Shown here: piece after piece, positions 35,703 to 47,642 of the stretch
Layout: each line of letters opens with the position of its first letter
Numbering within the stretch: the first letter of the stretch is position 1
Source of the DNA: Haematobia irritans
Lineage: Eukaryota > Arthropoda > Insecta > Diptera > Muscidae
Assembly (NCBI RefSeq): GCF_050003625.1
Contig: NC_134399.1
Span: 154,188,473 to 154,252,472 of the forward strand
DNA length: 64,000 bases
Reading direction: 5' to 3'
Made by a program: the position numbers and the translations under genes
Notes under the pieces: generated by a model
Databases searched by the model: none
What the model saw: the letters and a program-made list of their open reading frames with translations, nothing else
What the model was told of the DNA's origin: nothing

Positions 35703-36958
35703 GTAAGTGTCGATCATGTGTTTAGTAATGTACAGGATAAGGTGGTTGTTGACTCGGTTGTGTGATTGAGATTGAGTGTGATTTCAGACCTAAGGGCTAC
35801 ATTGAAAAATGTACAAGTTACTGTGATATGAATAAATTCAGAGACTTTTTAAGCGTAGATTTTGAATTACTAAATCCGAATAAGGGCGAAAATAAATTAG
35901 TCAATATTTTAGGTACGGTGGTTCAGAGTGCAACGAAAGAGACAATGTATACGAAACATATGCAGTTCGAACTAAGACCATGGATAAATACGAACTTGCA
36001 GAATTTAATACTTTAAAAGCAGAAATTACTCAGGAAAAGAAATAAATCAGAGAAGTTTAACGCTGTTTTGTTAATTTTAAGAAGAATTTTTAGGACTGCT
36101 TCGAGACAATACAGAAGAAGTTATTATCATGATTGTGTAGTCGGGACTGGTGGTGATCCAAAGAAATGTTGGACATTGTGCTACGCAAGAGATAAAATTG
36201 TCTACGACTGATGGGATTGTTATTAACAGTGATCAGGAGAAGGCAGATATACTGAATACGTATTTTTCTACCTCTGTTTATGAGATGAGACGGAATATTA
36301 TCGTGAATCCAAATGATAACTAGAATAATCTTAACACTTTGCGTGAAATGAAATTTAGATTTAGTTTTGATTTTGTCGTGGATACTGATAATTTTGATGC
36401 TATATATATGCTTAGACGCTCATCCTCTTCAGGCTATGACAAGATTCCTGCGATTGTTGAGAAGGAATGTAGTGACAACATTGTTGCTTCATTAGTAACC
36501 ATCATAAACAAAATATTTAAAACTGCGATTTACCCTGAGGGTTTTAAGATAAGTAACATAGGATTGTACCAATCCCAAGGAGTATCGATGCATCATCAGT
36601 TGAGCAGTATAGACCAGTATCTATTCTGCCGATTGTTGATAAAAATTCTAGAGAAAATTATATATGGGAAATTAGTAAATTTTTTAGATTCCACCAATCT
36701 TATGTACAAATTACAGTATGGATTTAAGAAGGGATGTGGTACGGAGGATGCTGTAGTAAATGTTGTAAATTTTATATGTGTGGGATTGGATTGTGCAATG
36801 GTTGGTGTAGGAAGGCTGTTCTTGGATTTTTCTAAAGCACTGGATATTATTAGAAAAACTAGTATATTATGGTATATGCGGTAATGAATTGCTACTTCTT
36901 GAAAATTTTTTGTCCCAACGTATGCGGTATGTCCAGGTGTTAAAGGCGGAAAGTTGTA

Positions 36959-38123
36959 AAGGGTGATACGGTCAAAATTTGGTCAAGGGAAAACGCGTGT
37001 AAATCGGTGAAATCGTTTATTTAAAAAATCAAATTAAATTTCTTTTTCAAGTTCAATTAATATAAAATTCAGGAAAAATATTCAGTTAGGCTTTCGCTTT
37101 TCCAAATTCGAATTGCTGGGCCTCACGCTTGACACCTGCCATCAGATTTTGTACAGCCATCTTGTCCACCTTCTTCGCCGCAGAAAGCCAATTTGCCTTG
37201 AACTGCTGCTCGTCCTTAGCAGTTTTTTTGGTCTTCTTTAGGTTCCGCTTGACAATAGCCCAGTATTTCTCAATTGGGCGGAGCTCTGGCGTGTTGGGAG
37301 GGTTCTTGTCCTTGGGAAACACCTGCACGTTGTTGGCGGCGTACCACTCCATGGCCTTTTTACCGTAATGGCAAGATGCCAAATCCGGCCAAAACAGTAC
37401 GGAACAACCATGTTTCTTCAGGAAAGGCAGCAGACGTTTATTCAAACACTCTTTCACGTAAATTTCTTGGTTGACAGTCCCGGAAGCTATGAAAATGCTG
37501 TTTTTCAAGCCACAGATACAGATGGCTTGCCAAACCAGATATTTCTTTGCGAACTTTGACAGTTTTATGTGCTTGAAAATATCTGCTACCTTTCCCCTTC
37601 CTTTTGCCGTATAAAACTCCTGTCCCGAAAGCTGCTTATAGTCGGCTTTGACGTAGGTTTCGTCGTCCATTACCACGCAGTCAAACTTCGTCACCATCGT
37701 CGTGTACAGCCTCCGGGATCGCGCTTTGGCCGTCGTATTTTGTTTATCATCGCGATTTGGAGTCACTACCTTGTAAGTTCGATAGTCCGGCTCCCCGATC
37801 CAGACTTCCTGGTTGTCGAAAAACGTTCCCCAAACACTTTAATAACATTTGTAACGGTTGATTTGGCAACTTTTAGCGATTTTGCCAGCTTTGCGTGCGA
37901 GTAGCTCGGATTTTCGCGATGCGCGAGCAAAATTTTGATACGCTGCTCTTCTTGCTTGGACGGCATTTTGACAACTGAAGAGTGAATTCCAAAATCAAAA
38001 TAGGAGCAACATTCTACACACACAAACACAATTTCAAAATGAGGGGTGTTCAGGGTTTTTAAATGCAAAATTGAAAGAAACACGTCAAGTTTATATTGAC
38101 CAAATTTTGACCGTATCACCCTT
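36959..38123 (-). mobile_element. Tc1/mariner-type transposon, DD37E
   Basis: 1165 bp with inverted ends 'aagggtgatacggtcaaaat' and TA on both sides (36957-36958, 38124-38125), inserted between the A and B motifs of the LINE reverse transcriptase. The host frame resumes directly after it. A related copy enters the window at 63549. Confidence 0.9.
37086..37966 (-). pseudogene. DD37E transposase, internally deleted
   Basis: The N-terminal part (37766-37966, from MPSKQEEQRIKILLAHREN) is a helix-turn-helix of the Tc1/mariner type and stops at TAG. The catalytic part continues in another frame (37086-37766) with D in VVMDDETY, D in LFWPDLASCHY and E in ELRPIEKYW. I count 37 residues between the second D and the E, which is the DD37E signature. 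About 50 residues between the two parts (second helix-turn-helix region) are missing compared with a typical 340-residue transposase, so the copy cannot make active enzyme. The catalytic residues remain. Confidence 0.85.
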
Positions 38124-39111
38124 TATGTCGAGAATTGAATGTGGTATACCACAGGGAAGTTGTTTGGGACCATTGTTATTTTTGCTTTATTTAAATGATT
38201 TGTCAAATTTAGGATTATCTGGTCAACTTTTTATATATGCAGATGATGTGTCCTTATTTTATCCATATAGGGATGAAAAGACATTGAAACTGTCAATTGA
38301 ATGTGATGCATCTCTAATCAGTAATTAGTAGTAAAACAAAACTAATTCTATTTAAGCCACTCTCAAATCGGATAAGAACTACATTTAGTGTGATTTTTAA
38401 TGGGGTCAGGATTGAGGAGGTCAACACGGTTAAATACCTAGGGATAACCTTTCAAAGTAATTTGACAAGGGATTCTCACATTTCTGATTTCAAAAGGAAA
38501 ATTGCACCGATAATTGGGATCTTGAACAAGATGAGGTATGTTTTGGACACAAATACAAAAATGTGTATTTATCGTTCTCCTATTCAAAGTCTTCTTGATT
38601 ATTTGATGCTCGTATATGGTTACAAAAATTCGACAACACTTAAGAGTTTGCAAATAATGCAATACCGAGCCGTGAAAGCTGTATTTAATTTGCCTATTGG
38701 ATTTTCAACTCAACTTTCATATTCGAGCGTAGCAAGTGGCATTATTTTACCGATAAAAATGCTATATAAATATAAACTATTGCTATACTCGTACATGTTT
38801 AAGATACTTCATTCAATAGGATTTCACACGATTCCGTTTAATCGAAATCAGACGGCTTTTCAGACCAGGAATCAATCTGACCTTAGGGTCGTGAGATGCA
38901 GATTGGAGTTAACCAAGCAACGAATTGAATATATTGGAGCTTTTGAATATAACCACTTGCCGAGTTATTTATAGCTTGAAAGTTGTATATCGAATTTCAT
39001 GCTTCCAATGTTAATTGTTGAATATTTATATATTATAAATCTACATTTGTTTTGATTTCTCGATTAAAATTTCTTAAAAACATGTTGTAAATTGCCAGCT
39101 TGCCTCATTTA

Positions 39112-40394
39112 ACAGGTTAGCTGATAAGTCCCCGGTCTGACACATAGATGGCGTCGCTAGTGTTATATGCATATTATTTTTATATAGTACCAACCTTCAA
39201 ATGATTCGTTTCAAATTTTGACGTCTGTAAATCAATTAGTTTGTGAGATAGAGCGTCTTTTGTGAAACAACTTTTGTTATTGTGAAAAAAATGGAAAAAA
39301 GGAATTTCGTGTTTTGATAAAATACTGTTTTCTGAAGGGGAAAAATACGGTGGAAGCAAAAACTTGGCTTGATAATGAGTTTCCGGACTGTGCCCCAGGG
39401 AAATCAACAATAATTCATTGGTATGCAAAATTCAAGCGTGGTGAAACGAGCACGGAGGACGGTGAACGCAGTGGACGCCCGAAAGAGGTGGTTACCGACG
39501 AAAACATCAAAAAATCAACAAAATGATTTTAAATGACCGTAAAATAAAGTTGATCGAGATAGCAGATGCCTTAAAGATATCGAAGGAATGCGTTGGTCGT
39601 ATCATTCATCAATATTTGGATATGCGAAAGCTCTGTGCAAAATGGGTGCCGCGCGAGCTCACATTTGACCAAAAACAACAACGTGTTCATGATTCTGAGC
39701 GGTGTTTGCAGCAGTTAACTCGTAATACACCCGAGTTTTTCCGTCGATATGTGACAATGTCTCCATCACTACACTCCTGACTCCAATCGACAGTCGGCTG
39801 AGTGGACAGCGACCGGTGAACCGTCTCCGAAGCATGGAAAGATTCAAAAGTCCGCTGGCAAAGTAATGGCCTCTGTTTTTTGGGATGCACATGGAATAAT
39901 TTTTATCGATTATCTTGAGAAGGGAAAAGCCATCAACAGTGACTATTATAAGGCGTTATTGGAGCGTTAGAAGTTCGAAATCGCAGAAAAACGGCCCCAT
40001 ATGAAGAAGAAAAAAGTGTTGTTACACCAAGACAACGCACCGTGCCACAAGTCATTGAGAACGATGGCACAAATTCATGAATTGGGCTTCGAATTGCTTC
40101 CCCACCCACCGTATTCTCCAGATCTGGCCCCTAGCGACTTTTTTTTGTTCTCAGACCTCAAAAGGATGTTCGCAGGAAAAAAATTTGGCTGCAATGAAGA
40201 AGTGATCGCCGAAACTGAGGCCTATTTTGAGGCAAAACCGAAGGAGTACTACCAAAATGGTATCAAAAAATTGGAAGGTCGTTATAATCGTTGTATCGCT
40301 CTTGAAGGGAACTATGTTGAATAATAAAAACGAATTTTGACAAAAAAAAAATGAGTTTTTCTTTGTTACACCGGGGACTTATCAGCCAACCTGT
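39112..40394 (+). mobile_element. Himar1-like mariner (irritans subfamily)
   Basis: 1283 bp, near the 1.29 kb of Himar1, with ends 'acaggttagctgataagtcc' and 'ggggacttatcagccaacct', and TA at 39110-39111 and 40395-40396. It lies in gene A's intron just after the LINE. The right end is closer to the consensus than the left, which has one change (gttag for gttgg). Confidence 0.95.
39291..40324 (+). pseudogene. Himar1-like mariner transposase, inactivated
   Basis: A full-length DD34D mariner transposase frame broken in at least four places: a one-base loss near 39297, a frameshift near 39515, a small deletion near 39753 that removes the catalytic MDETW segment (the first D), and a TAG at 39968. 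The remaining blocks are well preserved: KGKNTVEAKTWLDNEFPD, GRIIHQYLDMRKLCAKWVP, HQDNAPCHKS (second D) and HPPYSPDLAPSD (third D). Recently dead rather than ancient. Confidence 0.9.
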
Positions 40395-40396
40395 TA

Positions 40397-40678
40397 TTAT
40401 CTTTAACAGAAAACAAAACCGAATTAACAACGAATGATGCAACGATTATCACTAATCAATTAAAAATTTAATTGACTTTGCGACCAAGTTACCAATTATT
40501 TTTTTAATTTTTTATTATTTTTTATAATTTATTGTACGAATAATTAAATTAATTAATTTAGAATGTATAATCAAACTAAATTTTCAATTTGAAATTGGAA
40601 ATATCTTTCATTTAAGTAAATTGTTAATTAGGACAATGAATATTTTAATGGAAATCGTAAAAAATGTTCAATCATTTT
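40397..40678. other. Intronic DNA of gene A, no gene seen
   Basis: AT-rich sequence with 'aattaaaaatttaattgact', which resembles the mirror-image sequence at 46630-46700 on the far side of the next INE element. The two may be halves of one palindromic element split by it. No exon signals found. Confidence 0.4.
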
Positions 40679-41523
40679 TATACCCTCCACCATAGGATGG
40701 GGTTATATTAACTTTGTCATTCCGTTTGTAACACATCGAAATATTGCTCTAAGACCCCATAAAGTATATATATTCTGAGTCGATCTGAGCATATCCGTCC
40801 GTCCGTCCGTCCGTCCGTCCGTTCGTCCGTCCGTCTGTTGAAATTACGCTAACTTCCGAACGAAACAAGCTATTGACTTGAAACTTGGCACAAGTAGTTT
40901 TTATTGATATAGGTCGGATGGTATTGCAAATGGCCCACTTTTACGTATAGCCCCCATATAAACGGACCCCCAAATTTGACTTGCAGACCCTCTAAGAGAA
41001 GCAAATTTCGTCCGATCCGGCTGAAATTTGGTACATGGTGTTGTTATATGACCTCTAACAACCATGCAAAAATTGGTCCACATCGGTCCATAATTATATA
41101 TAGCCCCCATATAAACCGATCCCCCGATTTTGCTTTCGGAGCCTCTAAGAGAAGCAAATTTCATCCGATCCGGCTGAAATTTGGTACATAGTGTTAGCAT
41201 ATGGTCTCTAACAACCATGCAAAAATTGGTCCACATCGGTCCATAATTTTATATAGCCCCCATATAAACCGATCCCCAGATTTGGCTTGCGGAACCTCTA
41301 AGAGAAGCAACTTTCATCCGATCCGGCTGAAATTTGGTACATGGTGTAAGTATATGGTCTCTAATGGCCATGCAGAAATTGATCGAAATTGGTCCATAAT
41401 TATATATAGCCCCCATATAAACCGATCCCCAGATTTGGCTTGCGGAGCCTCTAAGAGAAGAAAGTTTCGTCCGATCCGGCTGAAATTTGGTACATGGTGT
41501 CAGTACATGGTCTCTAACAACTA

Positions 41524-44500
41524 CACCCTCAAAAAAAATCGCTTCTCTAACATATGTTCCAAACATATTTTGCAGGAAGCACATATATTATTGGATACTG
41601 CCGAAACATTAATATGTTTGTTTTATGTGAAAATACTATATGTTTGGAAGCATTTTGAGCCCAAAATTCTTTGGGGAAAATTGGAAGAATTTTCCCCAAA
41701 GAAGATTGTGCTCATTCTCTCACATAATTTTCGCTTCCACGAAATTTTTTAGTTCTTGGCACCTTTTTCTGTAATACAAATAATGTTGAAGAAACTCTAA
41801 CAAAAGAAGAACGCGGAGTCAAGTATAAACATACATAAATAATTTTATAATATACAGATAAATTTATTTAGGCGTGAACAGTTTTTACTAGCATTTAACA
41901 CCATTTTAAATGCATTTAAAACTTATCGTGTTTTGTACTTAATTCCATTTTTACCTTTAAGGCCGGTATTAAGTTGGCATTATCGCTCTAAAATGACCCT
42001 TTTACTTTTCTTTAATAATTCATTTTAAAGAAAATAAACTTTTTCAATTGATTTAGCTGCAAAACCCGAACTTAATGCCCGCTTATATATTTGAAGATGT
42101 CCACCAAGTCCTCTTGGACTACTTATTAATAAAGGGGAACTAAACTTTGTTTTTATACATTTTACAGTTTAATTTTTCACTATTTCCTCCCTTTTTCATT
42201 TTACAGTCCCAACTATAAAAAGAGTATACTGCCCATTCGTTATTTTTGTGAAGATCCCTTTGTAATTTTTGTATATTTTCCACCATTTTTATACCCTCCA
42301 TCATAGGGTGGGGGTATATTAACTTTGTCATTCCGTTTGTAACACATCGAAATATTGCTCTAAGACCCCATAAAGTATATATATTCTGGGTCGTGGTGAA
42401 ATTCTGAGTCGATCTAAGGATGTCCGTCCGTCCGTCTGTTGAAATCACGCTAACTTCCGAACGAAATCGACTTGAAACTTGGCACAAGTAGTTGTTATCG
42501 ATGTAGGTCGGATGGTATTGAAAATGGGCCATATCGGTCCACTTTTACGTATAGCCCCCATATAAAGGGACCTTCAGATTTCGCTTGTGGAGCCTCTAAC
42601 AGAAGCATATTTCATCCGATCCGGCTGAAATTTGGTATATGGTGTTGGTATATGGTCTCTAACAACCATGCAAAAATTGGTCCACATCGGTCCATAATTA
42701 TATATAGCCCCCATATAAACCGATCCCCAGATTTGGCTTGCGGAGCCTAAAAGAGAAGCAAATTTCATCCGATCCTGCTGAAATTTGGTACATGGTGTTA
42801 GTTATGGTCTCTAACAACCATGCAAAAATTGGTCCACATCGGTCCATAATTATATATAGCCCCCATATAAACCGATCCCCAGATTTGGCTGGCAGAGCCT
42901 AAAAGAGAAGCAAATTTCATCCGATCCGGCTGAAATTTGGTACATGGTGTTGGTATATAGTCTCTAACAATCATGCAAAATTGGTCCCCATCGGTCCATA
43001 ATTATATATAACCCCCAAATAAACCTATCACCAGATTTGGCTTGCGAAGCCTCAAAGAGAAGCAAATTTCATCCGATCCGGCTGAAATTTGGTACATGAT
43101 GTTGGTATATGGTCTCTAACAACCATGCAAAAATTGGTCCACGTCGGTTCATAATTATATATAGCCCCCATATAAACCGATCCCCCGATTTGGCTTGCGA
43201 AGTCTCCAAGAGAAACAACTTTCATCCAAGCCGGTTGTAATTTGGAACATGGTGTTAGTATATGATCTTTAACAACCGTGCCCGAATTGGTCCATATCGG
43301 TCCATAATTATATATAGCCACCATATAAAACGTTCTCCAGGTTTGACCTCCGGAGCCCCTTGGAGGAGCAAAATTCATCCAATCCGGTTCAAATTAGGAA
43401 CGTGGTGTTAGTATATGGTCGCTAACAACCATACCAAAATTGGTCCAATCACACAAAAATTGGTCCATGTCGGTTCATAATCATCATAATAATCTACCAA
43501 AATTTTATTTCTATAGGAAATTTTGTCAAAATTTTATTTCTATAGAAAATTTTGTAAAAATTTTATTTCTAGAGAAAATTTTGTTCAAATTTTATTCGGT
43601 TCATAATCATGGTTGCCACTCGAGCCACAAATAATCTACCAAGATTTTATTTCTATAGAAAATTTTGTCAAAAGTTTATTTCTATAGAAAATTTTGTTAA
43701 AATTTTATTTCTGTAGAAATTTTTGTCAAAATTTTCTTTCTATAGAATATTTTGTCAAAATTTTTATTTCTATAGAAAATTTTGTGAAAATTTTATTTCT
43801 ATAGAAAATTTTGTTAAAATTTTATTTCTGTAGAAAATTTTGTCAAAATTTTATGTCTACTTTGTCAAACTGAATTATATACGTATTGGATCGATCTTTT
43901 GTGATTTAATATATACGTATGGACTTACATACAATTTAGGAGATGGTGTTAGGAGGTTTTAAGATACCTTGCCATCGGCAAGCGTTACCGCAACTTAAGT
44001 AATTCGATTGTGGATGGCAGTGTTTAGAAGAAGTTTCTACGCAATCCATGATGGAGGGTACATAAGCTTCGGCCTGGCCGAACTTACGGCCGTATATACT
44101 TGTTTTTAATTTCCTTTGCCTGAATAACATATACCCTAACCACTGAATGTTATTTTGAACTACTCCTCGTACGTTCCGATTTCTTTTAACGAACAAAGAA
44201 AAAAATTGTGCCCATAATGCCAAAATGATAAACAAAACACATGTCCACACATACATAAAATGTTGCTCTTAAGGCGAAAACACATGCTTGGTTCCGAATG
44301 CCTATTCTCTTTACTCCGAATACTCATTCTAATATTCAAATTAAATAATATTTAGACTTAAGCATATCAAATTTTTGGCTTTATCATAAAACAGTTTTCC
44401 GAAACAACATACAAGCGGTTTCACAGAAATTGGTCTCTTTTGATTCTCTCGCTGTGTTATGTTGATATCTTTCGTCAACCCTCCCGGTTTCCATCACTAT

Positions 44501-44794
44501 TTCTTTCTCTATACTCTCTCTCTCTGTCCATCTCTGAATAAAATATAACAACATACATATGTTTACTCGAAATTTGTAAATTTATATATGTTTACATTCA
44601 CACATATTAATTTTATGGAACATTCATGCCCCAAACATAATATATTCTAACATATTAACATATGTGTCCCAAACATTTAGTGTTAGTTTAGGAACATTAC
44701 ATGTTTGCACTTGAATATATTCTGTTTAAAAATTGTACCCGAAACACATTTTGTTTATATCGGAACATATGAAAAACATATTTTTCTAACAGTG
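41524..44794 (-). mobile_element. TA-flanked MITE, long copy, carrying an INE element
   Basis: Ends CACCCTCAAAAA and TTCTAACAGTG with TA duplicated at 41522-41523 and 44795-44796. The pre-insertion site is seen in other 150-bp units (aacaaccatgcaaaaattgg). The inside holds a complete family 1 INE element (42290-44103). No transposase frame. The part shared with the short copy includes 'acatatgttccaaacatatt'. Confidence 0.75.
42290..44103 (-). mobile_element. INE-like family 1 element nested in the MITE
   Basis: Full order reversed: TATACCC end, (GTCC)n, 150-bp units, linker 'gagccacaaataatctacca', 29-bp array in direct orientation (43495-43860), head to 'ggccgtatatacttgt'. Nesting depth here is gene intron, INE, MITE, INE. 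Confidence 0.85.
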
Positions 44795-44942
44795 TATGCA
44801 AAAATTGGTCCACATCGGTCAATAATTGTATATAGCCCCCATATAAACCGATCCCCCGTTTTGGCTTGCGGAGCCTCTAAGAGAAGCAACTTTCATCCGA
44901 TCCGGCTGAAATTTGGTACATGGTGTAAGTATATGGTCTCTA

Positions 44943-45739
44943 CACTGTTAGAAAAATATGTTTTTCATATGTTCCGATATAAACAAAATGTGTTTCGGGC
45001 ACAATTTTTAAACACAATATATTTAAGTGCAAACATGTAATGTTCCTAAACTAACACAAAATGTTTGGGACACATATGTTAATATGTTAGAATATATTAT
45101 GTTTGGGGCATGAATGTTTCATACAAATAATATGTGTGAATGTAAACATATATAAATTTACAAATTTCGAGTAAACATATATATGTTGTGATACTTTATT
45201 CAGAGAGCGACAGAGAGAGAGAGAGAGTTAGTATAGAGAAAGAAATAGAGATGGAAACCGGGAGGGTTGAATAAAAAGATATCAACATAACACAGCGAGA
45301 GAATGAAATGAGAGCAATTTCTGTGAAACCGCTTGTATGTTGTTTCGGAAAACTGTTTTATAATAAGGCAAAAAATTTGGTATGCTTAAGTCTAAATATT
45401 ATTTAATTTGAATAGTAGAATGAGTATTCGGAATAAAGAGAATAGACATTCGGAACCAAGAGAATAGACATTTGAAAAAAACAGCATATTTTTATTACAG
45501 AAAAAGATGCGAAGAACTCAAAAATTTCATGGAAGTGAAAATTATGTGAGGGAATGAACACAATCTTCTTTGGGGAATTCTTCCAAGCATATACTATTTT
45601 TGGACTCAAAATGCTTCCAAACATATAACATGCTCACATAAAACAAACATATTAATGTTTCGGCAGTATCCAATAATATATGTGCTTCCTGCAAAATATG
45701 TTTGGAACATATGTTAGAGAAGCGATTTTTTTGAGGGTG
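44943..45739 (+). mobile_element. TA-flanked MITE, short copy
   Basis: 797 bp, CACTGTTAGAAAAATATG to GAGGGTG, opposite orientation to 41524-44794. TA at 44941-44942 and 45740-45741. The undisturbed target is visible at 41360-41370 (ggtctctaatggccatg). Confidence 0.8.
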
Positions 45740-46771
45740 TAATGGCCATGTAAAAATTGGTCGAAATTGGTCCATAATTATATATAGCCCCCATATAAAC
45801 CAATCCCCAGATTTGACCTCCGGAGCCCCTTGAAAGAGCAAAATTCATCCGATTCGGTTGAAATTTGGTACGAGATGTTAGTATATGGTATCCAACAACC
45901 ATGCAGGAATTGGTTCATATCAGTCCATAATTATATATAGCACCCATATAAACCGATCCCCAGATATGACCTCCGTGCCATTTCGAGAAGCAAAATTCAT
46001 CCGATCTGTTTGAAATTTGGTACGTGGTGATCGTGTATGATATTTAACAACCATGCCAAAAGTGGTACATATCAGTCCATAATCATATATAGCCCCCATA
46101 TAAACCGATCCCGAGATTTGGTTTTGGAGCCTCTTGGAGGAGCAAATTTCATCCGAGTCAGTTGAAATTTGGTACATTGTGCTAGTATATGGCCGTTAAC
46201 AATCATGCCTAACTAGGTGCATATCGATCTAAAGTTATATATAGCCCTCAGATAAATCGATCCCCAATCACACAAAAATTGGTCCATATCAAGTTCATAA
46301 TTGTATGTAGCCCACATATAAGCGACCCCCATATTTCAATTCTGGCTCTCTACGTACCGTGCAAAAGTCTATATCGATTAGTAATTATTTGTAGACGTAC
46401 GTATACATACCTTTTTTGTCTAATATATACCACGTATGGACTAACTCATAATTTAGAAAACGATGTTAAGAAGTTTTAAGATACCACAACCCAAGTAATT
46501 CGATTGTGGATGACAGTGTTTCGTAGAAGTCTCTACGCAATCCATGGTGGAGGGTACTTAAGATTCGGCCTGGCCGAACTTACGGCCGTATATACTTGTC
46601 TTAACTGACTCTTATCTTAACCGTATCAGTTAATTTTTTAATTGATTAAGCTTTAAATTTCAATCAACTTTTTAATTGGAAATATTTTCGTAAAATTTTT
46701 TCTGTGTAGTTAATATTTTTGTAAATCATATCAGATTTATTAATTAAAACCACAAACATTTTTCATTTCAG

Positions 46772-46837
46772 AGCAAAGTGGTAAATGGCGAGAAAACGTT
46801 GTGGGGTAAACTAAAATCATGGATTGGATTAGAATAA
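46772..46837 (+). CDS. Secreted peptide gene A, exon 2 (terminal)
   Basis: The acceptor 'acatttttcatttcag' ends at 46771. 21 codons follow in phase 0 to TAA at 46837: SKVVNGEKTLWGKLKSW and then IGLE. It is the only stretch between 35.7 and 47 kb with a strong acceptor, the right phase and a clear relative of gene D's terminal exon (KESLWSRTKKFISS). AATAAA follows at 46936-46941 and again at 46940-46945. The tail is basic with two tryptophans, as in an amphipathic helix. Assignment to the exon 11 kb upstream is inference from phase, strand and family structure. Confidence 0.7.
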   Translation, partial: SKVVNGEKTLWGKLKSWIGLE

Positions 46838-47642
46838 CCCTAAATAATTATTTAGAACTAGCTGGGCACGATCCGCGTGGCTGGTCCGAAATGTTTCTTT
46901 ATTTTTTTACTGTCTCTCATAAAAAGCCAAAAAAAAATAAATAAATAATTTATTGTAAATTAAGAGATCATGCATTTGGGCGTTAATCGCCTGTTTCAGT
47001 ACCAGGCTAACATGAAGAAATAACATACAGAGTTTATGTATTTTTCATATTTTATGTATTTTAAAATGTACAAATCTAAGTTTTTATACTTAAAGATTAT
47101 GTTTACATACTGATGATACCGTTGGCGGCGAAATATGATTTTCCATGTTTTCCCGAGTCACGAGCCTGTACCAATAGAAATGCATGGTACTTAACTTGTT
47201 AATTGTTTCTTCGTCTGTAATAAATATTCCATATAAATAACCAATATTTGCACGTGGTTTAATTTTTGTTTGTTTCTTATTGTTGGGGTAAGTTTTCCTG
47301 ACTTCAAATCTGTGGACTATTGACAAAACAATACAAGTCTATTCATTTGATAAAATATCTTATATCACATTTTCTTAAAAACAATACTATATATTTTAAA
47401 GTTGAAATGTTTGAAAAAAAAAGCAGATAGAGCATACAAATTTATACAATATTGTGTTTTAACGTCTTACTACTAAATTCGATTCCCCTGTAAATTAAAA
47501 CATATCGTTGCTTAATGTGTAGAAGTACTAAATAGCTCACGAGAAAGGCAAATTTTTATAAAAAAAAAAAATTCTGATTAGTTGATTAGTGAAGTGAATT
47601 CTAATTTTTAGGTATACATAAACATTTATAAATTAAATAAAA
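46838..47642. other. 3' region of gene A and spacer
   Basis: It contains gene A's candidate poly(A) signals (46936-46945) and copy 2 of the stem-loop module (46972-47022, 'gcgttaatcgcctgtttcag'). The minus frame 47090-47326 opens with TTG, lacks a signal peptide or domain, and is not called. Confidence 0.5.

Larger units (their letters stand above)
35707..39109 (+). mobile_element. 5'-truncated LINE (CR1/Jockey-type), split by a DD37E transposon
   Basis: Codes in pieces for the end of an AP endonuclease (VDHVFSN near 35706), a linker ending in PWI (about 35980), reverse transcriptase (LQYGFKKGCGTEDA, FLDFSKALD at 36815-36845, then after the inserted transposon GIPQGSCLGPLLF near 38140 and YADD near 38240) and the C-terminal part (to 38974). 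Several stops and frameshifts make it dead. It is the same family as the LINE at 59942-61430 (compare RCRLELTKQRIEYIGAF with RCRFEKTKQRIDYIGGL). It lies in the sense direction in gene A's intron. The 3' end near 39109 is not sharply defined. Confidence 0.85.
40679..46599 (-). mobile_element. INE-like family 1 element with two MITE insertions
   Basis: Reads TATACCCTCCACC, (GTCC)n near 40795-40835, and 150-bp units to 41521. It resumes at 44795-44942, again at 45740, and ends in the head 'ggccgtatatacttgt' at 46599. The two gaps are TA-flanked MITEs. Net length without them is about 1.85 kb. Confidence 0.85.

Noticed and set aside
47090..47326. 78-codon minus frame
   Set aside because: It begins with TTG and has no recognisable domain, signal peptide or splice partner.
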